The notes below the pieces were generated by a model. That model was given only the letters and a program-made list of their open reading frames with translations. It was not told the DNA's origin and did not search any database. 64,000 bases of DNA. It comes from an uncultured bacterium. Lineage in GTDB: Bacteria; Krumholzibacteriota; Krumholzibacteriia; LZORAL124-64-63. The stretch's first letter is position 1, and each line of letters begins with the position of its first letter. Location: the NCBI GenBank assembly GCA_937864225.1, contig CALMJK010000010.1, positions 1-64,000 of the forward strand, written 5' to 3'. Below are positions 35,286 through 43,770 of the stretch, one piece after another. Position numbers and translations under genes: made by a program.

Positions 35286-37192
35286 GCCGGGACGCGGCGC
35301 GGCATCTGATCCTGGGCACTGCCGGACACGTCGATCACGGCAAGACGGCGCTCGTGAAGGCCCTGACCGGCGTGGACACCGACCGCCTGCCCGAGGAGCA
35401 GCTGCGCGGCATCAGCATCGAGCTCGGATTCGCGGAGCTTTCGCTCGACGAAGACCTCGTGCTGGGCGTCGTGGACGTGCCGGGACACGAGCGCTTCGTC
35501 AAGCAGATGGTGGCGGGAGCCGGCGGCGTGGACCTGGCCATGCTGGTCGTCGCGGCCGACGAGGGGGTCAAACCCCAGACCATCGAGCATCTCGAGATCT
35601 TGACCCAGCTGGGCGTGGCCGGCGGGCTCGTGGCGCTGACCAAGGTCGACCTGGCGGGCGAAGAGCTGGCCGCGGTCGCGGCGGAAGAGGTGCGCGACCT
35701 GGCGCGCGGCACGTTTCTGGACGGCAAGCCGATCGTGGCCGTGTCGGCCGTCACCGGTCAGGGGCTGGACGCGCTGCGGTCGGCGCTGCGCGACGAGGCC
35801 CTGCGAGCGCCCCGACGGCCGGCCACGGGTCCTTTCCGCCTGCCGATCGACCGTGTCTTTTCACTGCCCGGCGTCGGCGTCATCGCGACGGGGACCTGCT
35901 GGAGCGGCGCCGTGGCCGCGGGCGATGTCATGCAGGTCGAGCCGGCCGGCCTGCGCGTGCGCGTGCGCGAGGTGCAGGCGCACGGCCGCGTCGTGCCGCG
36001 AGGCGGTTCGGGACAGCGTCTCGCCTTGGCGCTGCACGGGGTCAAGCGAGACGACCTGGAACGCGGCGATCAGGTCGTGACGCCGGCGGCCGTCGTGCCG
36101 AGCGACCGGATCGACGCGCGCGTGCGGCTCGTCCAGCATTGGGAAGGGCGGCTCGCGCACCGGCAGCGCGTGCACGTGCACCACGCCGGCCGCGAGGTGC
36201 TGGGACGGGTCTCGCTGCTGGCGCAGGAGGAATTGGGCGGCCAGGACGGAACGCGCGACGGACTGGCGCAATTGCTGCTCGAAGCGCCGCTCGTGGCGGC
36301 GCCCGGCGACCGCTTCGTGCTGCGCTTCTATTCCCCGGTCACGACCATCGCCGGCGGCGTCGTGCTCGCCGCCGCCGCGGCGAAACGCCGGCGGCGAGAC
36401 GCGCAGGCCCTGGCCGCGCTCGAGGTGCTGGAGCAGGGCGATCCCGCGGCGGTGTTCCGGCAGCGGCTGCGGGAGGCCAAGACGGAGGGTCTGCCGCTGG
36501 AGGAGGCGGCCGGTCGAACCGACGACCCCGAGACGATCGTCGTGGAGAACAGGATCTACCACCGGGACGCGGTGGCGGGGCTGGCGTCGAAGCTGTCCGC
36601 GTTGCTGGCCGACTACGCCGGACGCTTTCCCTTGCGGCTGGGGATCCCGAAGGAGGAAGCGCGACGGCGGCTCGGGTTCTCGGGCGGACGAGCGGATTGG
36701 AGCGCCCTGCTCGAGATGGCGGGGAGCCAGGGTGGGTGGACGGTCGTGAGCGATCGCATCGCGCCGGGGCCGGGCGGACCGCCGCTGGCGGCGGCGCTGG
36801 CGGCGGCGCTGGCCAGGCGGGAGGCGGCGCTGCGGGGGTACGGCTTGCAGTGGCCGGGGCTGGAGGAGTTCAGGCAGGCGCTGGCGGGCGAACCGGCGCC
36901 GGGGCAGGCGGAGGAGGAGTTTCTCAGGCACCTGGTCGACCACGAGCGCGCCGTGCAGGTCGGCACCGACTATTATGTGCACGCCGAGCCGCACGCGCGG
37001 CTCATCGCCTCGCTGCGCGAGCACTTCGGCCGAGAGGCGGAACTCTCCTTTTCCCGCTTCCGCGAGGTGACCGGGCTGTCCCGCAAGCTCGGCATCCCCT
37101 TGCTGGAGCACTTGGATCAGGCCGGCTGGACCGTGCGCGTCGGCGACAATCGCCGGGCCGGTCCGGCGCTGGGCAAGGACGGACCGCGATGA
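35282..37192 (+). CDS. selB: Selenocysteine-specific translation elongation factor
   Basis: A 636-residue GTPase that delivers Sec-tRNA(Sec) to UGA codons marked by a SECIS hairpin. The G domain begins GTAGHVDHGKTALVKALTGVDTDRLPEEQLRGISIELGFAEL, a diagnostic SelB start, with DVPGHERFVKQM (G3) and TKVD (G4). Domains II and III follow to about residue 360, then the C-terminal winged-helix array (FPLRLGIPKEEARRRLGFSGGRADWSALLEMAG, FSRFREVTGLSRKLGIPLLEHLDQAGWTVRVGDNR) that binds SECIS RNA. Full length compared with E. coli (614). Overlaps murA and ispG by 4 bases each. selA, selC and selD are not in the window. Confidence 0.93.
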   Translation: MSRDAARHLILGTAGHVDHGKTALVKALTGVDTDRLPEEQLRGISIELGFAELSLDEDLVLGVVDVPGHERFVKQMVAGAGGVDLAMLVVAADEGVKPQTIEHLEILTQLGVAGGLVALTKVDLAGEELAAVAAEEVRDLARGTFLDGKPIVAVSAVTGQGLDALRSALRDEALRAPRRPATGPFRLPIDRVFSLPGVGVIATGTCWSGAVAAGDVMQVEPAGLRVRVREVQAHGRVVPRGGSGQRLALALHGVKRDDLERGDQVVTPAAVVPSDRIDARVRLVQHWEGRLAHRQRVHVHHAGREVLGRVSLLAQEELGGQDGTRDGLAQLLLEAPLVAAPGDRFVLRFYSPVTTIAGGVVLAAAAAKRRRRDAQALAALEVLEQGDPAAVFRQRLREAKTEGLPLEEAAGRTDDPETIVVENRIYHRDAVAGLASKLSALLADYAGRFPLRLGIPKEEARRRLGFSGGRADWSALLEMAGSQGGWTVVSDRIAPGPGGPPLAAALAAALARREAALRGYGLQWPGLEEFRQALAGEPAPGQAEEEFLRHLVDHERAVQVGTDYYVHAEPHARLIASLREHFGREAELSFSRFREVTGLSRKLGIPLLEHLDQAGWTVRVGDNRRAGPALGKDGPR

Positions 37193-38283
37193 CGAGCGCA
37201 GGATCCGCACCCGACCGACCTGCGGCGGCCGCGGCGCGCCGGGCCACCCGCCAGGTCGACGCCGGAGGCGTGACCATCGGCGGCGGCGCGCCGGTGCGCG
37301 TGCAGTCGATGACCACGACCCGCACCGCCGACGCCGAGGCGACCCTCGCGCAGATCCGTGAACTCGCCACCGCGGGCGCCGAGCTCGTGCGCGTGGCCGT
37401 CAACGACGACGCGGCGGCGGACGCTCTGCCGGGCCTCGTGCGCGAGGCGCGCGTCCCCATCGTGGCCGACATTCACTTCCAGCACCGGCTAGCGCTGCGC
37501 GCGCTGGACGCCGGCATCCGGAAGCTGCGCATCAATCCGGGCAACCTCGGCTCGCGGGAGGCGTTGCGAGAGGTGGCCGCCGCGGCGGCTGACCGGGGCG
37601 TGCCGATCCGCATCGGCGTGAACCGCGGCAGCCTGCACGCGCGCTACGCGCAGCAAGGGGGGCGCGACATGCCGGGCGCGCTCGTGCAGAGCGGGCTGGA
37701 CGAGATCGAAGCGCTGGCGGCGGTGGGTTTCGGCGATGTCGTCGTCAGCCTCAAGAGCAGCGATCCGCAAGAAGTGATCGAGGCGTGCCGCCGCTTCTCG
37801 CGGATCTGCGACGCGCCGCTGCACCTGGGAGTGACCGAGGCGGGCACGCTGCGGGCCGGCACGGTACGCTCGGTGGCCGCGCTCTCGGTGCTGCTGGCGG
37901 AGGGGATCGGCGACACGGTGCGCATCTCGCTCGCCGCCGACCCCGTGGAGGAAGTCCTCGCGGCCTGGCACATGCTTTCCGCCCTGGGCCTGCGGCAGAA
38001 GTTCGCCAGGGTCGTGGCGTGCCCCACCTGCGGGCGGGTCGAGGTGGACGTGGTGGCTCTCGCCGCCCGCGTCGAGGCGCTGGCGCGCGACCTGCCGGCG
38101 GATCGCGTGATCTCGGTGATGGGCTGCATCGTCAACGGCCCGGGCGAGGCGAAGGCGGCCGATTTGGGCATCGCGGCCGGCAAGAGCCGGGTCGCCATCT
38201 ATCGCCACGGCCGGATCGTCCGCCAGGTGGCCAAGGAGGAGCTGGAGCAGGTTCTCCGGGAGGAAATCGAGCGCCTGCGCTGA
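37189..38283 (+). CDS. ispG: 4-hydroxy-3-methylbut-2-en-1-yl diphosphate synthase
   Basis: A 364-residue [4Fe-4S] enzyme of the MEP isoprenoid pathway, converting MEcPP to HMBPP. The cluster ligands are Cys278 and Cys281 (ACPTCGRVEVD) and Cys313 (VMGCIVNGPGEAKAAD), at the same spacing as in E. coli GcpE. N-terminal VRVQSMTTTRTADAEATLAQI and VPIVADIHFQHRLALRALD form the TIM barrel part. Starts by ATGA overlap with selB. ispD, another MEP pathway gene, lies at 61.4 kb. The short form lacks the plant/Chlamydia-type insert. Confidence 0.95.
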   Translation: MTSAGSAPDRPAAAAARRATRQVDAGGVTIGGGAPVRVQSMTTTRTADAEATLAQIRELATAGAELVRVAVNDDAAADALPGLVREARVPIVADIHFQHRLALRALDAGIRKLRINPGNLGSREALREVAAAAADRGVPIRIGVNRGSLHARYAQQGGRDMPGALVQSGLDEIEALAAVGFGDVVVSLKSSDPQEVIEACRRFSRICDAPLHLGVTEAGTLRAGTVRSVAALSVLLAEGIGDTVRISLAADPVEEVLAAWHMLSALGLRQKFARVVACPTCGRVEVDVVALAARVEALARDLPADRVISVMGCIVNGPGEAKAADLGIAAGKSRVAIYRHGRIVRQVAKEELEQVLREEIERLR

Positions 38284-38437
38284 AGCCCCGACCGCCGCCC
38301 GATTCTGTCTTCAAGTCGTTGCTGTTCTTGCCGATCATCCCCAGGATCGCGACGCGGACCCGCGCCAACGGTCAGGTCGGGAGGCGGCGTGCGGCCGCCT
38401 CCGTCCGCGCCAGCCCCGGTCTGTCGCGACGGTAGCC

Positions 38438-39685
38438 ATGCACGACAACGACACCGCGCCGGGCGCGCCGTGCGCCGTCATTCCCGAGCTCGAGCCCGTT
38501 CCCGTGGCCGGCGTCGTTCCGGTCGCGCAGGTCGTCGCCGCCCACCCCGTCCACGGCGAGGACTTCACGGCGAAACTGGCGGCGATGCAGCAGCTCAACG
38601 CGCGACTGATTTTCATGCGCGACGAGCAGACGATCTTCGAGGAAGTCATGACGGCGGCGCAGAGCGTGCTCGGTTACGACATCTGCGCCGTGTTCCTGCA
38701 CGATCCCGCGGCGCGCGCGCTGCGGCTGCGTGCTTGGCGCGGCTACGACGACCGGGTGCGAGGCTTCAGCATCCCGATCGAGCGCGAGATCGGACTTTGC
38801 CGGCTCGCGTTCAGCGAGGATCGCCCCGTGTACTCGCCCGACGTGATGGCCGATCCGAACTATTGCATGGCGGATCCGGAGCTGTGCAGCGAGCTGATCA
38901 TCCCGATCCGCTCGCGGCGGGGCCCGATCGGCGTTTTCGACTTCGGGAGCCGCGCTCTTTACGCCTTCGCGGACGAGGACATCCGCCTGTGTTGCACGCT
39001 GGTCGATCACATGGCGATCAGCCTGGAGAACCTGCGCCTGTTCGACGAGCTCGCCTCGACGCGCGACGCCATCATCCTCGGGATGGCCCGGCTGGCCGAA
39101 TCGCGCGACGGCGCGATGGGTGGACATCTCGACCGCATCTGCGCCTACAGCCGGATCTTGACCGAAGCGCTGTCGCGGCAGGGCACGCACGCCCGCTTCG
39201 TGGACGAGGAATACGTGGAAACCATCACGCGTTCCGCGGCGCTGCACGACATCGGCAAGGTCGGCATCCCGGACGAGGTCCTGCTCAAGCCGGGCCACCT
39301 GACGCCGGGCGAATACGAGATCATGAAGACGCACGCCGGCATCGGCGGGGCCACGCTCGAAGAGATGGTCAATCGGCACGGCTCGTTCTTCATGCTGAAG
39401 ATGGGCGCCGACATCGCCTGGGCCCACCACGAACGGTGGGATGGGAGCGGCTATCCGCGCGGTCTGGCCGGAGAGACGATCCCGCTGTCGGCCCGCATCG
39501 TCGCGGTGTGCGACGTCTACGACGCCCTGACCTCGCAACGGATCTACAAGGCGGCCATTCCGCACGACAGGGCCCGCGACCTCATCCTCGCCGGCGCCGG
39601 GCAGCACTTCGACCCCACCGTGGCGCGGGTCTTCACCGAGCAGGCCGGCGAATTCCAGCGCGTGCGCAGCCGACTGCGCGACTGA
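38438..39685 (+). CDS. GAF and HD-GYP domain protein, probable cyclic-di-GMP phosphodiesterase
   Basis: A 415-residue signalling protein. Residues about 55-200 form a GAF domain (QTIFEEVMTAAQSVLGYDICAVFLHD ... LIIPIRSRRGPIGVFDFGS); residues about 205-400 form an HD-GYP domain with the metal-binding HDIGK (SAALHDIGKVGIPD) and the GYP segment (AHHERWDGSGYPRGLAGETIPLSARIVAVCDVYDAL). HD-GYP enzymes hydrolyse c-di-GMP, or cGAMP in some lineages. There is no receiver or membrane domain, so the GAF domain probably senses a small ligand in the cytoplasm. The 154-base gap before it shows no clear promoter. Confidence 0.88.
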   Translation: MHDNDTAPGAPCAVIPELEPVPVAGVVPVAQVVAAHPVHGEDFTAKLAAMQQLNARLIFMRDEQTIFEEVMTAAQSVLGYDICAVFLHDPAARALRLRAWRGYDDRVRGFSIPIEREIGLCRLAFSEDRPVYSPDVMADPNYCMADPELCSELIIPIRSRRGPIGVFDFGSRALYAFADEDIRLCCTLVDHMAISLENLRLFDELASTRDAIILGMARLAESRDGAMGGHLDRICAYSRILTEALSRQGTHARFVDEEYVETITRSAALHDIGKVGIPDEVLLKPGHLTPGEYEIMKTHAGIGGATLEEMVNRHGSFFMLKMGADIAWAHHERWDGSGYPRGLAGETIPLSARIVAVCDVYDALTSQRIYKAAIPHDRARDLILAGAGQHFDPTVARVFTEQAGEFQRVRSRLRD

Positions 39686-39693
39686 CCGCGGCC

Positions 39694-41142
39694 TCAGACG
39701 GGCTGCGTTCCCTCCGGCACGATCGGGGGCACGAAGAGCGTTTTCTCGCGCTCGTGCACGACCGTGCCCGGCGGGCTGCGTCGCGGCTTGCGCACGTACT
39801 TGCGCAGCGTGTACACCACCGGGACCAGGGCCGCGTCTCGCGCGCGGCTGTGCAGGGCGGCCAGGGCGGCGGCCTTCTCGAGGATCCGTCGCGGCACGCC
39901 GTCGGGCCGCCCGCCGGTGCGCAGGACCGCGTGGCTTCCCGGCACGCCCTGCGCGTGCAGCCAGATGTCGTCGGGCGCGGCGGCACGCAGGGTCAGCTCG
40001 TCGTTCTCCGCGTTGTTGCGCCCGAGCCAGACCTCCCAGCGCTCCTCCAGTCGGAAGCGCCGAAATGGCCGGGGAGGCTCGGGCGTCTCCCGCGGGGGCG
40101 GGTCCAGCGCCGCCTCCGGTCCCAGCAGGTCGCGATGGGTGTCGCACCAGGCCAGACAGGCCTCGAGGCGCGGCGCCGGCCCGGCGAGGCAGGCGTTCAG
40201 CGAGGCGCGGGCGTCCGTCAAGGCGGCGAGCCGGCGCTGCACCTCCTCCAGGCGCTGGGCGATCACCGCTCTGCCGCGCGCCGCCTTCCGCGCGCGCCGG
40301 AAGTAGTCCTCCAGGTTCGCGGCGGGCGTGAGCGCCGGATCGAGCGTCACCGTGCGGTCGGCGCCGCCGGCGGGATCGGCCAGCACGACCTGCGCGGCGC
40401 CTCGCGGCACGGTCGTCAGGTGGGCGGCCAGGGCCTGCGCGTCTCGCCGCAGGTCGTCGCCGCGGTCCGCCCCGGCCAGATCGCGCGCCAGATTGTCCCG
40501 CAACCGCGTCGCCGCCTCCTGGGCCTGGCGCAGCGTCCGGCCCAGGCGGGCGCCGAGCTCCGTCTCGAGGTGCAGCGGCAGGAGGGTCGCCGCGGCGGCG
40601 CGACAGGCGGCCGCGGCGGCCGCGCCCGCGTCGGCGTCCGGCGTCGCGTCGGCCGCAGGCGCCGCCGGCGGATCGAGCAGGGCCGGGTGGGGCGAGGGAT
40701 GGGCCGACCAGTGCAGCCGGCCGTCGGCGTCCGCCAGCACCAGGTTGCCCCGGCTGCCGAAGAGTTGGTGCACGAGGCGCAGGGGCGAGGCTTGGCCGCG
40801 GGCCGCGAAGCTCAGGGCGATCGCCAGGTCGCCGGCGTAGGCCGCGGCGCCGGTGCAGCGGGCGCCCAGAAGGCGCGGGGCCAACGGGTGGCGCGGCTGG
40901 CGCCCGAGCGCGGCGGTGACGGCGGCGGGCGGCGGCTGCGTGTCGTCGCACAAGAGGGTCGCGCCGGGACGGGCCGTCCACAGCACGTGGACCGCGGCGT
41001 CGCCCCGCGCCGCGAAGGTCAGGTGGATCCAGCCGGGTCCGCCGCAGAGGCGCGCCACCGCTCGTCCGGCAAACCGCCGCGACCAATCCGCGGCGAGCGC
41101 CCGCAAGACGGCGGCATCCCGCCACGGCGCGTCCGGCGGCAT
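39694..41142 (-). CDS. NFACT-family protein (RqcH/Tae2/Rqc2-like)
   Basis: A 482-residue protein of the NFACT group, which binds stalled 50S subunits and adds C-terminal alanine tails during ribosome quality control. The N-terminal NFACT-N domain (to about residue 165, with HQLFGSRGNLVLAD) is followed by coiled-coil helices (about 195-320) and the NFACT-R domain (WEVWLGRNNAENDELTLRAAAPDDIWLHAQGVPGSHAVLR). It is shorter than B. subtilis RqcH (about 570) and very Ala-rich. The Asp-Arg pair needed for alanine tailing appears as Asp-Leu in my reading of the N domain. Convergent with the HD-GYP gene. Confidence 0.8.
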   Translation of the reverse strand: MPPDAPWRDAAVLRALAADWSRRFAGRAVARLCGGPGWIHLTFAARGDAAVHVLWTARPGATLLCDDTQPPPAAVTAALGRQPRHPLAPRLLGARCTGAAAYAGDLAIALSFAARGQASPLRLVHQLFGSRGNLVLADADGRLHWSAHPSPHPALLDPPAAPAADATPDADAGAAAAAACRAAAATLLPLHLETELGARLGRTLRQAQEAATRLRDNLARDLAGADRGDDLRRDAQALAAHLTTVPRGAAQVVLADPAGGADRTVTLDPALTPAANLEDYFRRARKAARGRAVIAQRLEEVQRRLAALTDARASLNACLAGPAPRLEACLAWCDTHRDLLGPEAALDPPPRETPEPPRPFRRFRLEERWEVWLGRNNAENDELTLRAAAPDDIWLHAQGVPGSHAVLRTGGRPDGVPRRILEKAAALAALHSRARDAALVPVVYTLRKYVRKPRRSPPGTVVHEREKTLFVPPIVPEGTQPV

Positions 41143-41152
41143 CGCTAGCCGC

Positions 41153-41614
41153 CTAGAAAAACGAGAAGCCGAGGGTGAGCTTCAAGTCCGGGGAGTCCTC
41201 GAGACCCAGCTTGAGCTCCGCGAAGAATTCGTGTCCGATGTTCAGCACCTTGCTCACGCCGATCAGCGCGTTGAGGCCCACGTCGGTGCTCGAGTCGGCG
41301 GAGTCCGGCTCGGAAACGTTCACGCCGACCCCGCCGCCGGCGTAGGGGTGCCAGCGCCTCCATTGCGCCTCGCTGAACGTGTACGTGAATTCGGCGTTGA
41401 ACGTCAGCAGCATGGCGTCGTCGCCCAGCCCGATCTCTATGTTGGGCAGGAACAGCAAGCCCGGGGCCATTTCCAGCACCTTGGCATGGGCGCCGAAGTG
41501 GATCTGGTCGGGATTGGCGGTGAGGCCGGCGCGCGCGCCGAACACGGGCTGGGCCGCCGCCGGCAGAGCTGTCGCCAGCAGCGCGACCAGGGTCACGGCC
41601 ATGAATCGCTTCAT
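41153..41614 (-). CDS. Small outer-membrane-beta-barrel-like protein
   Basis: A 153-residue exported protein: signal peptide (MKRFMAVTLVALLATALPAAAQ), then alternating hydrophobic/polar strands (LLFLPNIEIGLGDDAMLLTFNAEFTYTF, WHPYAGGGVGVNV, VGLNALIGVSKVL, FFAELKLGLEDSPDLKLTLGFSFF) ending in a terminal Phe, the usual outer-membrane insertion signal. It resembles small eight-stranded barrels of the OmpW/OmpX type but is not assigned to a family. Start at 41614 follows AAGGAGCGAGGAACG. The gene is tandem with the NFACT gene downstream and has its own promoter. Confidence 0.7.
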   Translation of the reverse strand: MKRFMAVTLVALLATALPAAAQPVFGARAGLTANPDQIHFGAHAKVLEMAPGLLFLPNIEIGLGDDAMLLTFNAEFTYTFSEAQWRRWHPYAGGGVGVNVSEPDSADSSTDVGLNALIGVSKVLNIGHEFFAELKLGLEDSPDLKLTLGFSFF

Positions 41615-41658
41615 CGTTCCTCGCTCCTTGGACTGGGGGTTCCCGCGGGCGACGTCAT

Positions 41659-41687
41659 TGATACCGCAATCCCGCGCCCGGGACAAC
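41659..41687 (-). promoter_or_regulatory. Promoter candidate for the barrel-like gene
   Basis: Minus-strand TTGTCC, 17 bases, TATCAA; about 45 bases upstream of the start codon. Confidence 0.5.
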
Positions 41688-41763
41688 CGCGGTCGGCGTC
41701 CCCGGGCCGGGACCGCTCCCGGCGCGCGGGGAGCGGTCCGTCCGTCCCCGGCCGAGACGGGCC

Positions 41764-41792
41764 TTGCCGCATCCCACCATGGCGCCTACACT
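41764..41792 (+). promoter_or_regulatory. Promoter candidate for the yicC-gmk operon
   Basis: TTGCCG, 17 bases, TACACT; about 40 bases upstream of the yicC-type ATG. Confidence 0.45.
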
Positions 41793-41832
41793 TGCCCCGC
41801 CTCGCACCGGGCGGCGCGTGAAGGAGGCTGGC

Positions 41833-42714
41833 ATGCGCAGCATGACGGGTTTCGGGACGGGCGTGGCGAACGCGGACGGAATCACCGTCACGGTCGAGCT
41901 GCGCGCGGTCAATCATCGTTTCCTGGACGTGTCCGTGCGCCTGCCGGCATCGCTGGCTCCCTACGAGCTGGAGATCAGGACGCTTTTGCGCGATCGCGTC
42001 GCCCGTGGGCGCATCTCCTGCTCGGCCCAGATCGCCATGGAGCAGACGGCCGCCCGCGCGGGGCCGGACGCGCAGCGCATCGAGCAGGGGCTGGCGCTGC
42101 TGCATGGCTTGGCCGCGCGGCTGACGGCCGCAACGGGGGCTCGTCCCGAGATCCGCCTCGAGCATCTGCTGATGGTTCCGGACCTCTTCCGCGGCGCCGA
42201 CGCCGAACCGGGCGAGACCATCCTGCTCGGCGCACTGCGCGACGCTCTCGCCGTCGCGATCGACGGCCTGAACGCCATGCGGGACCGCGAGGGGACGGAA
42301 CTGGCGGGAGAACTGGCGCGCCGGGCCGCGCGCCTGCGCGAACTGCTGGCCAAGGTCAACGAGCTGGCCCCCACCGTCGCGCGCGAAACACTCGATCGCC
42401 TCAACGCGCGGCTGGCGCAGCTCGTGACCGACGGCATCGATCCCCAGCGCTTGGCGCAGGAGGCGGCCATCCTGGCCGATCGCGCCAGCATTGGCGAAGA
42501 GTGCGAGCGCCTGGCCAGCCATCTCGAGCAATTCGATCAGGCGCTGGCGGACTCGGGCCAGGTGGCCAAGCGGATCAACTTCCTGCTGCAAGAGATGCAC
42601 CGCGAGGTCAACACCATGGGGGCCAAGACCAACCTGCTGGCCCTGACCCAGCTCGTGATCGCCATGAAGGAAGAGATCGAGAACATGCGCGAACAGGTTC
42701 AGAACCTGGAGTGA
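41833..42714 (+). CDS. yicC: YicC/YloC family endoribonuclease
   Basis: A 293-residue member of the YicC/YloC family, starting with the diagnostic MRSMTGFG and ELRAVNHRFLDVSVRLP and ending with NFLLQEMHREVNTMGAKTNLLALTQLVIAMKEEIENMREQVQNLE. Family members are hexameric endoribonucleases acting on structured small RNAs. Long central helices could form a coiled coil. AAGGAGG is placed 6 bases before ATG. The pair yicC-gmk, with rpoZ and coaBC next, is a widely conserved gene order. Confidence 0.92.
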   Translation: MRSMTGFGTGVANADGITVTVELRAVNHRFLDVSVRLPASLAPYELEIRTLLRDRVARGRISCSAQIAMEQTAARAGPDAQRIEQGLALLHGLAARLTAATGARPEIRLEHLLMVPDLFRGADAEPGETILLGALRDALAVAIDGLNAMRDREGTELAGELARRAARLRELLAKVNELAPTVARETLDRLNARLAQLVTDGIDPQRLAQEAAILADRASIGEECERLASHLEQFDQALADSGQVAKRINFLLQEMHREVNTMGAKTNLLALTQLVIAMKEEIENMREQVQNLE

Positions 42715-42717
42715 GCC

Positions 42718-43332
42718 ATGCTCGTCCTGATCTCGGGTCCGTCTGGCGCCGGCAAGAGCACCTTCGTGCAGGCCTTGCTCGCCGCCGAACCGAACCTGAG
42801 CTTCTCCGTCTCGACGACGACCCGCCCGCCGCGCGCGGGCGAGACGGACGGGGTGCAGTACCATTTCGTCGACGACGCCGACTTCGATCGCCTGACGGCT
42901 GCCGACGCGTTTGTGGAGTGGGCCCGGGTGCATGACCGACGCTACGGCACGCGTCGCGACCACCTGCAGGCGATGCTCGACCGCGGACAGACGCCGCTGC
43001 TGGATCTCGACGTGCAGGGCGGCCTGCGCGTGATCGAGCTTTTTGGCCCCCGGGTCGTGTCCGTGTTCATCTTTCCGCCATCTTGGGCGGTGCTCGAGCG
43101 GCGCCTGCGCGCCCGCGGCACGGAGGAGGAGACGGTGCTCGCCCGGCGCCTGGCCAACGCCCGCTGGGAGATCGGCTTCGCGGACCACTACGATTACTGG
43201 ATCGTGAACGACGATCTTGCCGCCGCCCTGGCGTGCGCGAGGGCGGTGTTGACTGCTGAACGCTGCCGGCGGGTCCGCCAGGCTGGTCCACCGCTGCGCG
43301 TGGAGGGCTTGGCGTCGCCTCCGAACCCGTAA
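42718..43332 (+). CDS. gmk: Guanylate kinase
   Basis: A 204-residue kinase phosphorylating GMP to GDP. P-loop SGPSGAGKSTFVQALL at residues 5-20; GMP-binding STTTRPPRAGETDGVQYHFVD; then FVEWARVHDRRYGTRRDHL, LDLDVQGGLRVIELF and the lid region RRLRARGTEEETVLARRL. Length matches the family (about 205). It begins 3 bases after the yicC stop, so the two are coupled. Confidence 0.95.
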   Translation: MLVLISGPSGAGKSTFVQALLAAEPNLSFSVSTTTRPPRAGETDGVQYHFVDDADFDRLTAADAFVEWARVHDRRYGTRRDHLQAMLDRGQTPLLDLDVQGGLRVIELFGPRVVSVFIFPPSWAVLERRLRARGTEEETVLARRLANARWEIGFADHYDYWIVNDDLAAALACARAVLTAERCRRVRQAGPPLRVEGLASPPNP

Positions 43333-43397
43333 TTTATTTTATTTTAAAGCTTTACAAGACGGCCGGCCCGCTCCGCTCCAGGCTGGGGCCAAGGAGT

Positions 43398-43425
43398 TTG
43401 AAAAAGCGCAGAATGCTGCTATCAT
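43398..43425 (+). promoter_or_regulatory. Extended -10 promoter for rpoZ-coaBC
   Basis: TTGAAA, 16 bases, TATCAT preceded by TGC (TGCTATCAT, an extended -10). It lies in a comparatively AT-rich gap that starts with TAATTTATTTTATTTTAAAG after gmk; transcription would begin about 65 bases before the rpoZ ATG. Confidence 0.6.
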
Positions 43426-43495
43426 TACTCGTTTGCGGCGGGAATGCATACCGCCGCCCCGCCGTCGGCGCCCTTTCCCGCTCAAGGTGGTAGCG

Positions 43496-43768
43496 ATGAC
43501 CTACATCCCGCGCCACAGGGTCACGGACATCATCTCCAACAAGTTCCAGGCGATCAAGGTGGCCGCGCTGGAGGCCCGTCGCCTGAACGCGCGCGCGCGC
43601 GCCGTCGGCATCGGCCTGCCGGGCAAGATCACGAGCATCGCCATCCGACGCTTGCTTGAAGGTCAGGTGTCCTACTTCGACGAACGGGCCCGCGCCGCCC
43701 AACTCGCGCGCGAGCGCGACCAGGAGAAGCGGCGGGAAGCGGCGCAGGCTCAGGAGCAGGAGGCCTGA
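43496..43768 (+). CDS. rpoZ: RNA polymerase omega subunit
   Basis: A 90-residue omega subunit, which helps assemble and stabilise the beta-prime subunit. The conserved core is short but readable: NKFQAIKVAALEARRLNARARAVG followed by KITSIAIRRLLEGQVSYF; the tail (ERDQEKRREAAQAQEQEA) is a charged helix. The start ATG is preceded by AAGGTGGTAGCG; an upstream in-frame TTG-type start would add a proline/arginine-rich leader and is unlikely. Position between gmk and coaBC is typical. Confidence 0.9.
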   Translation: MTYIPRHRVTDIISNKFQAIKVAALEARRLNARARAVGIGLPGKITSIAIRRLLEGQVSYFDERARAAQLARERDQEKRREAAQAQEQEA

Positions 43769-43770
43769 GC

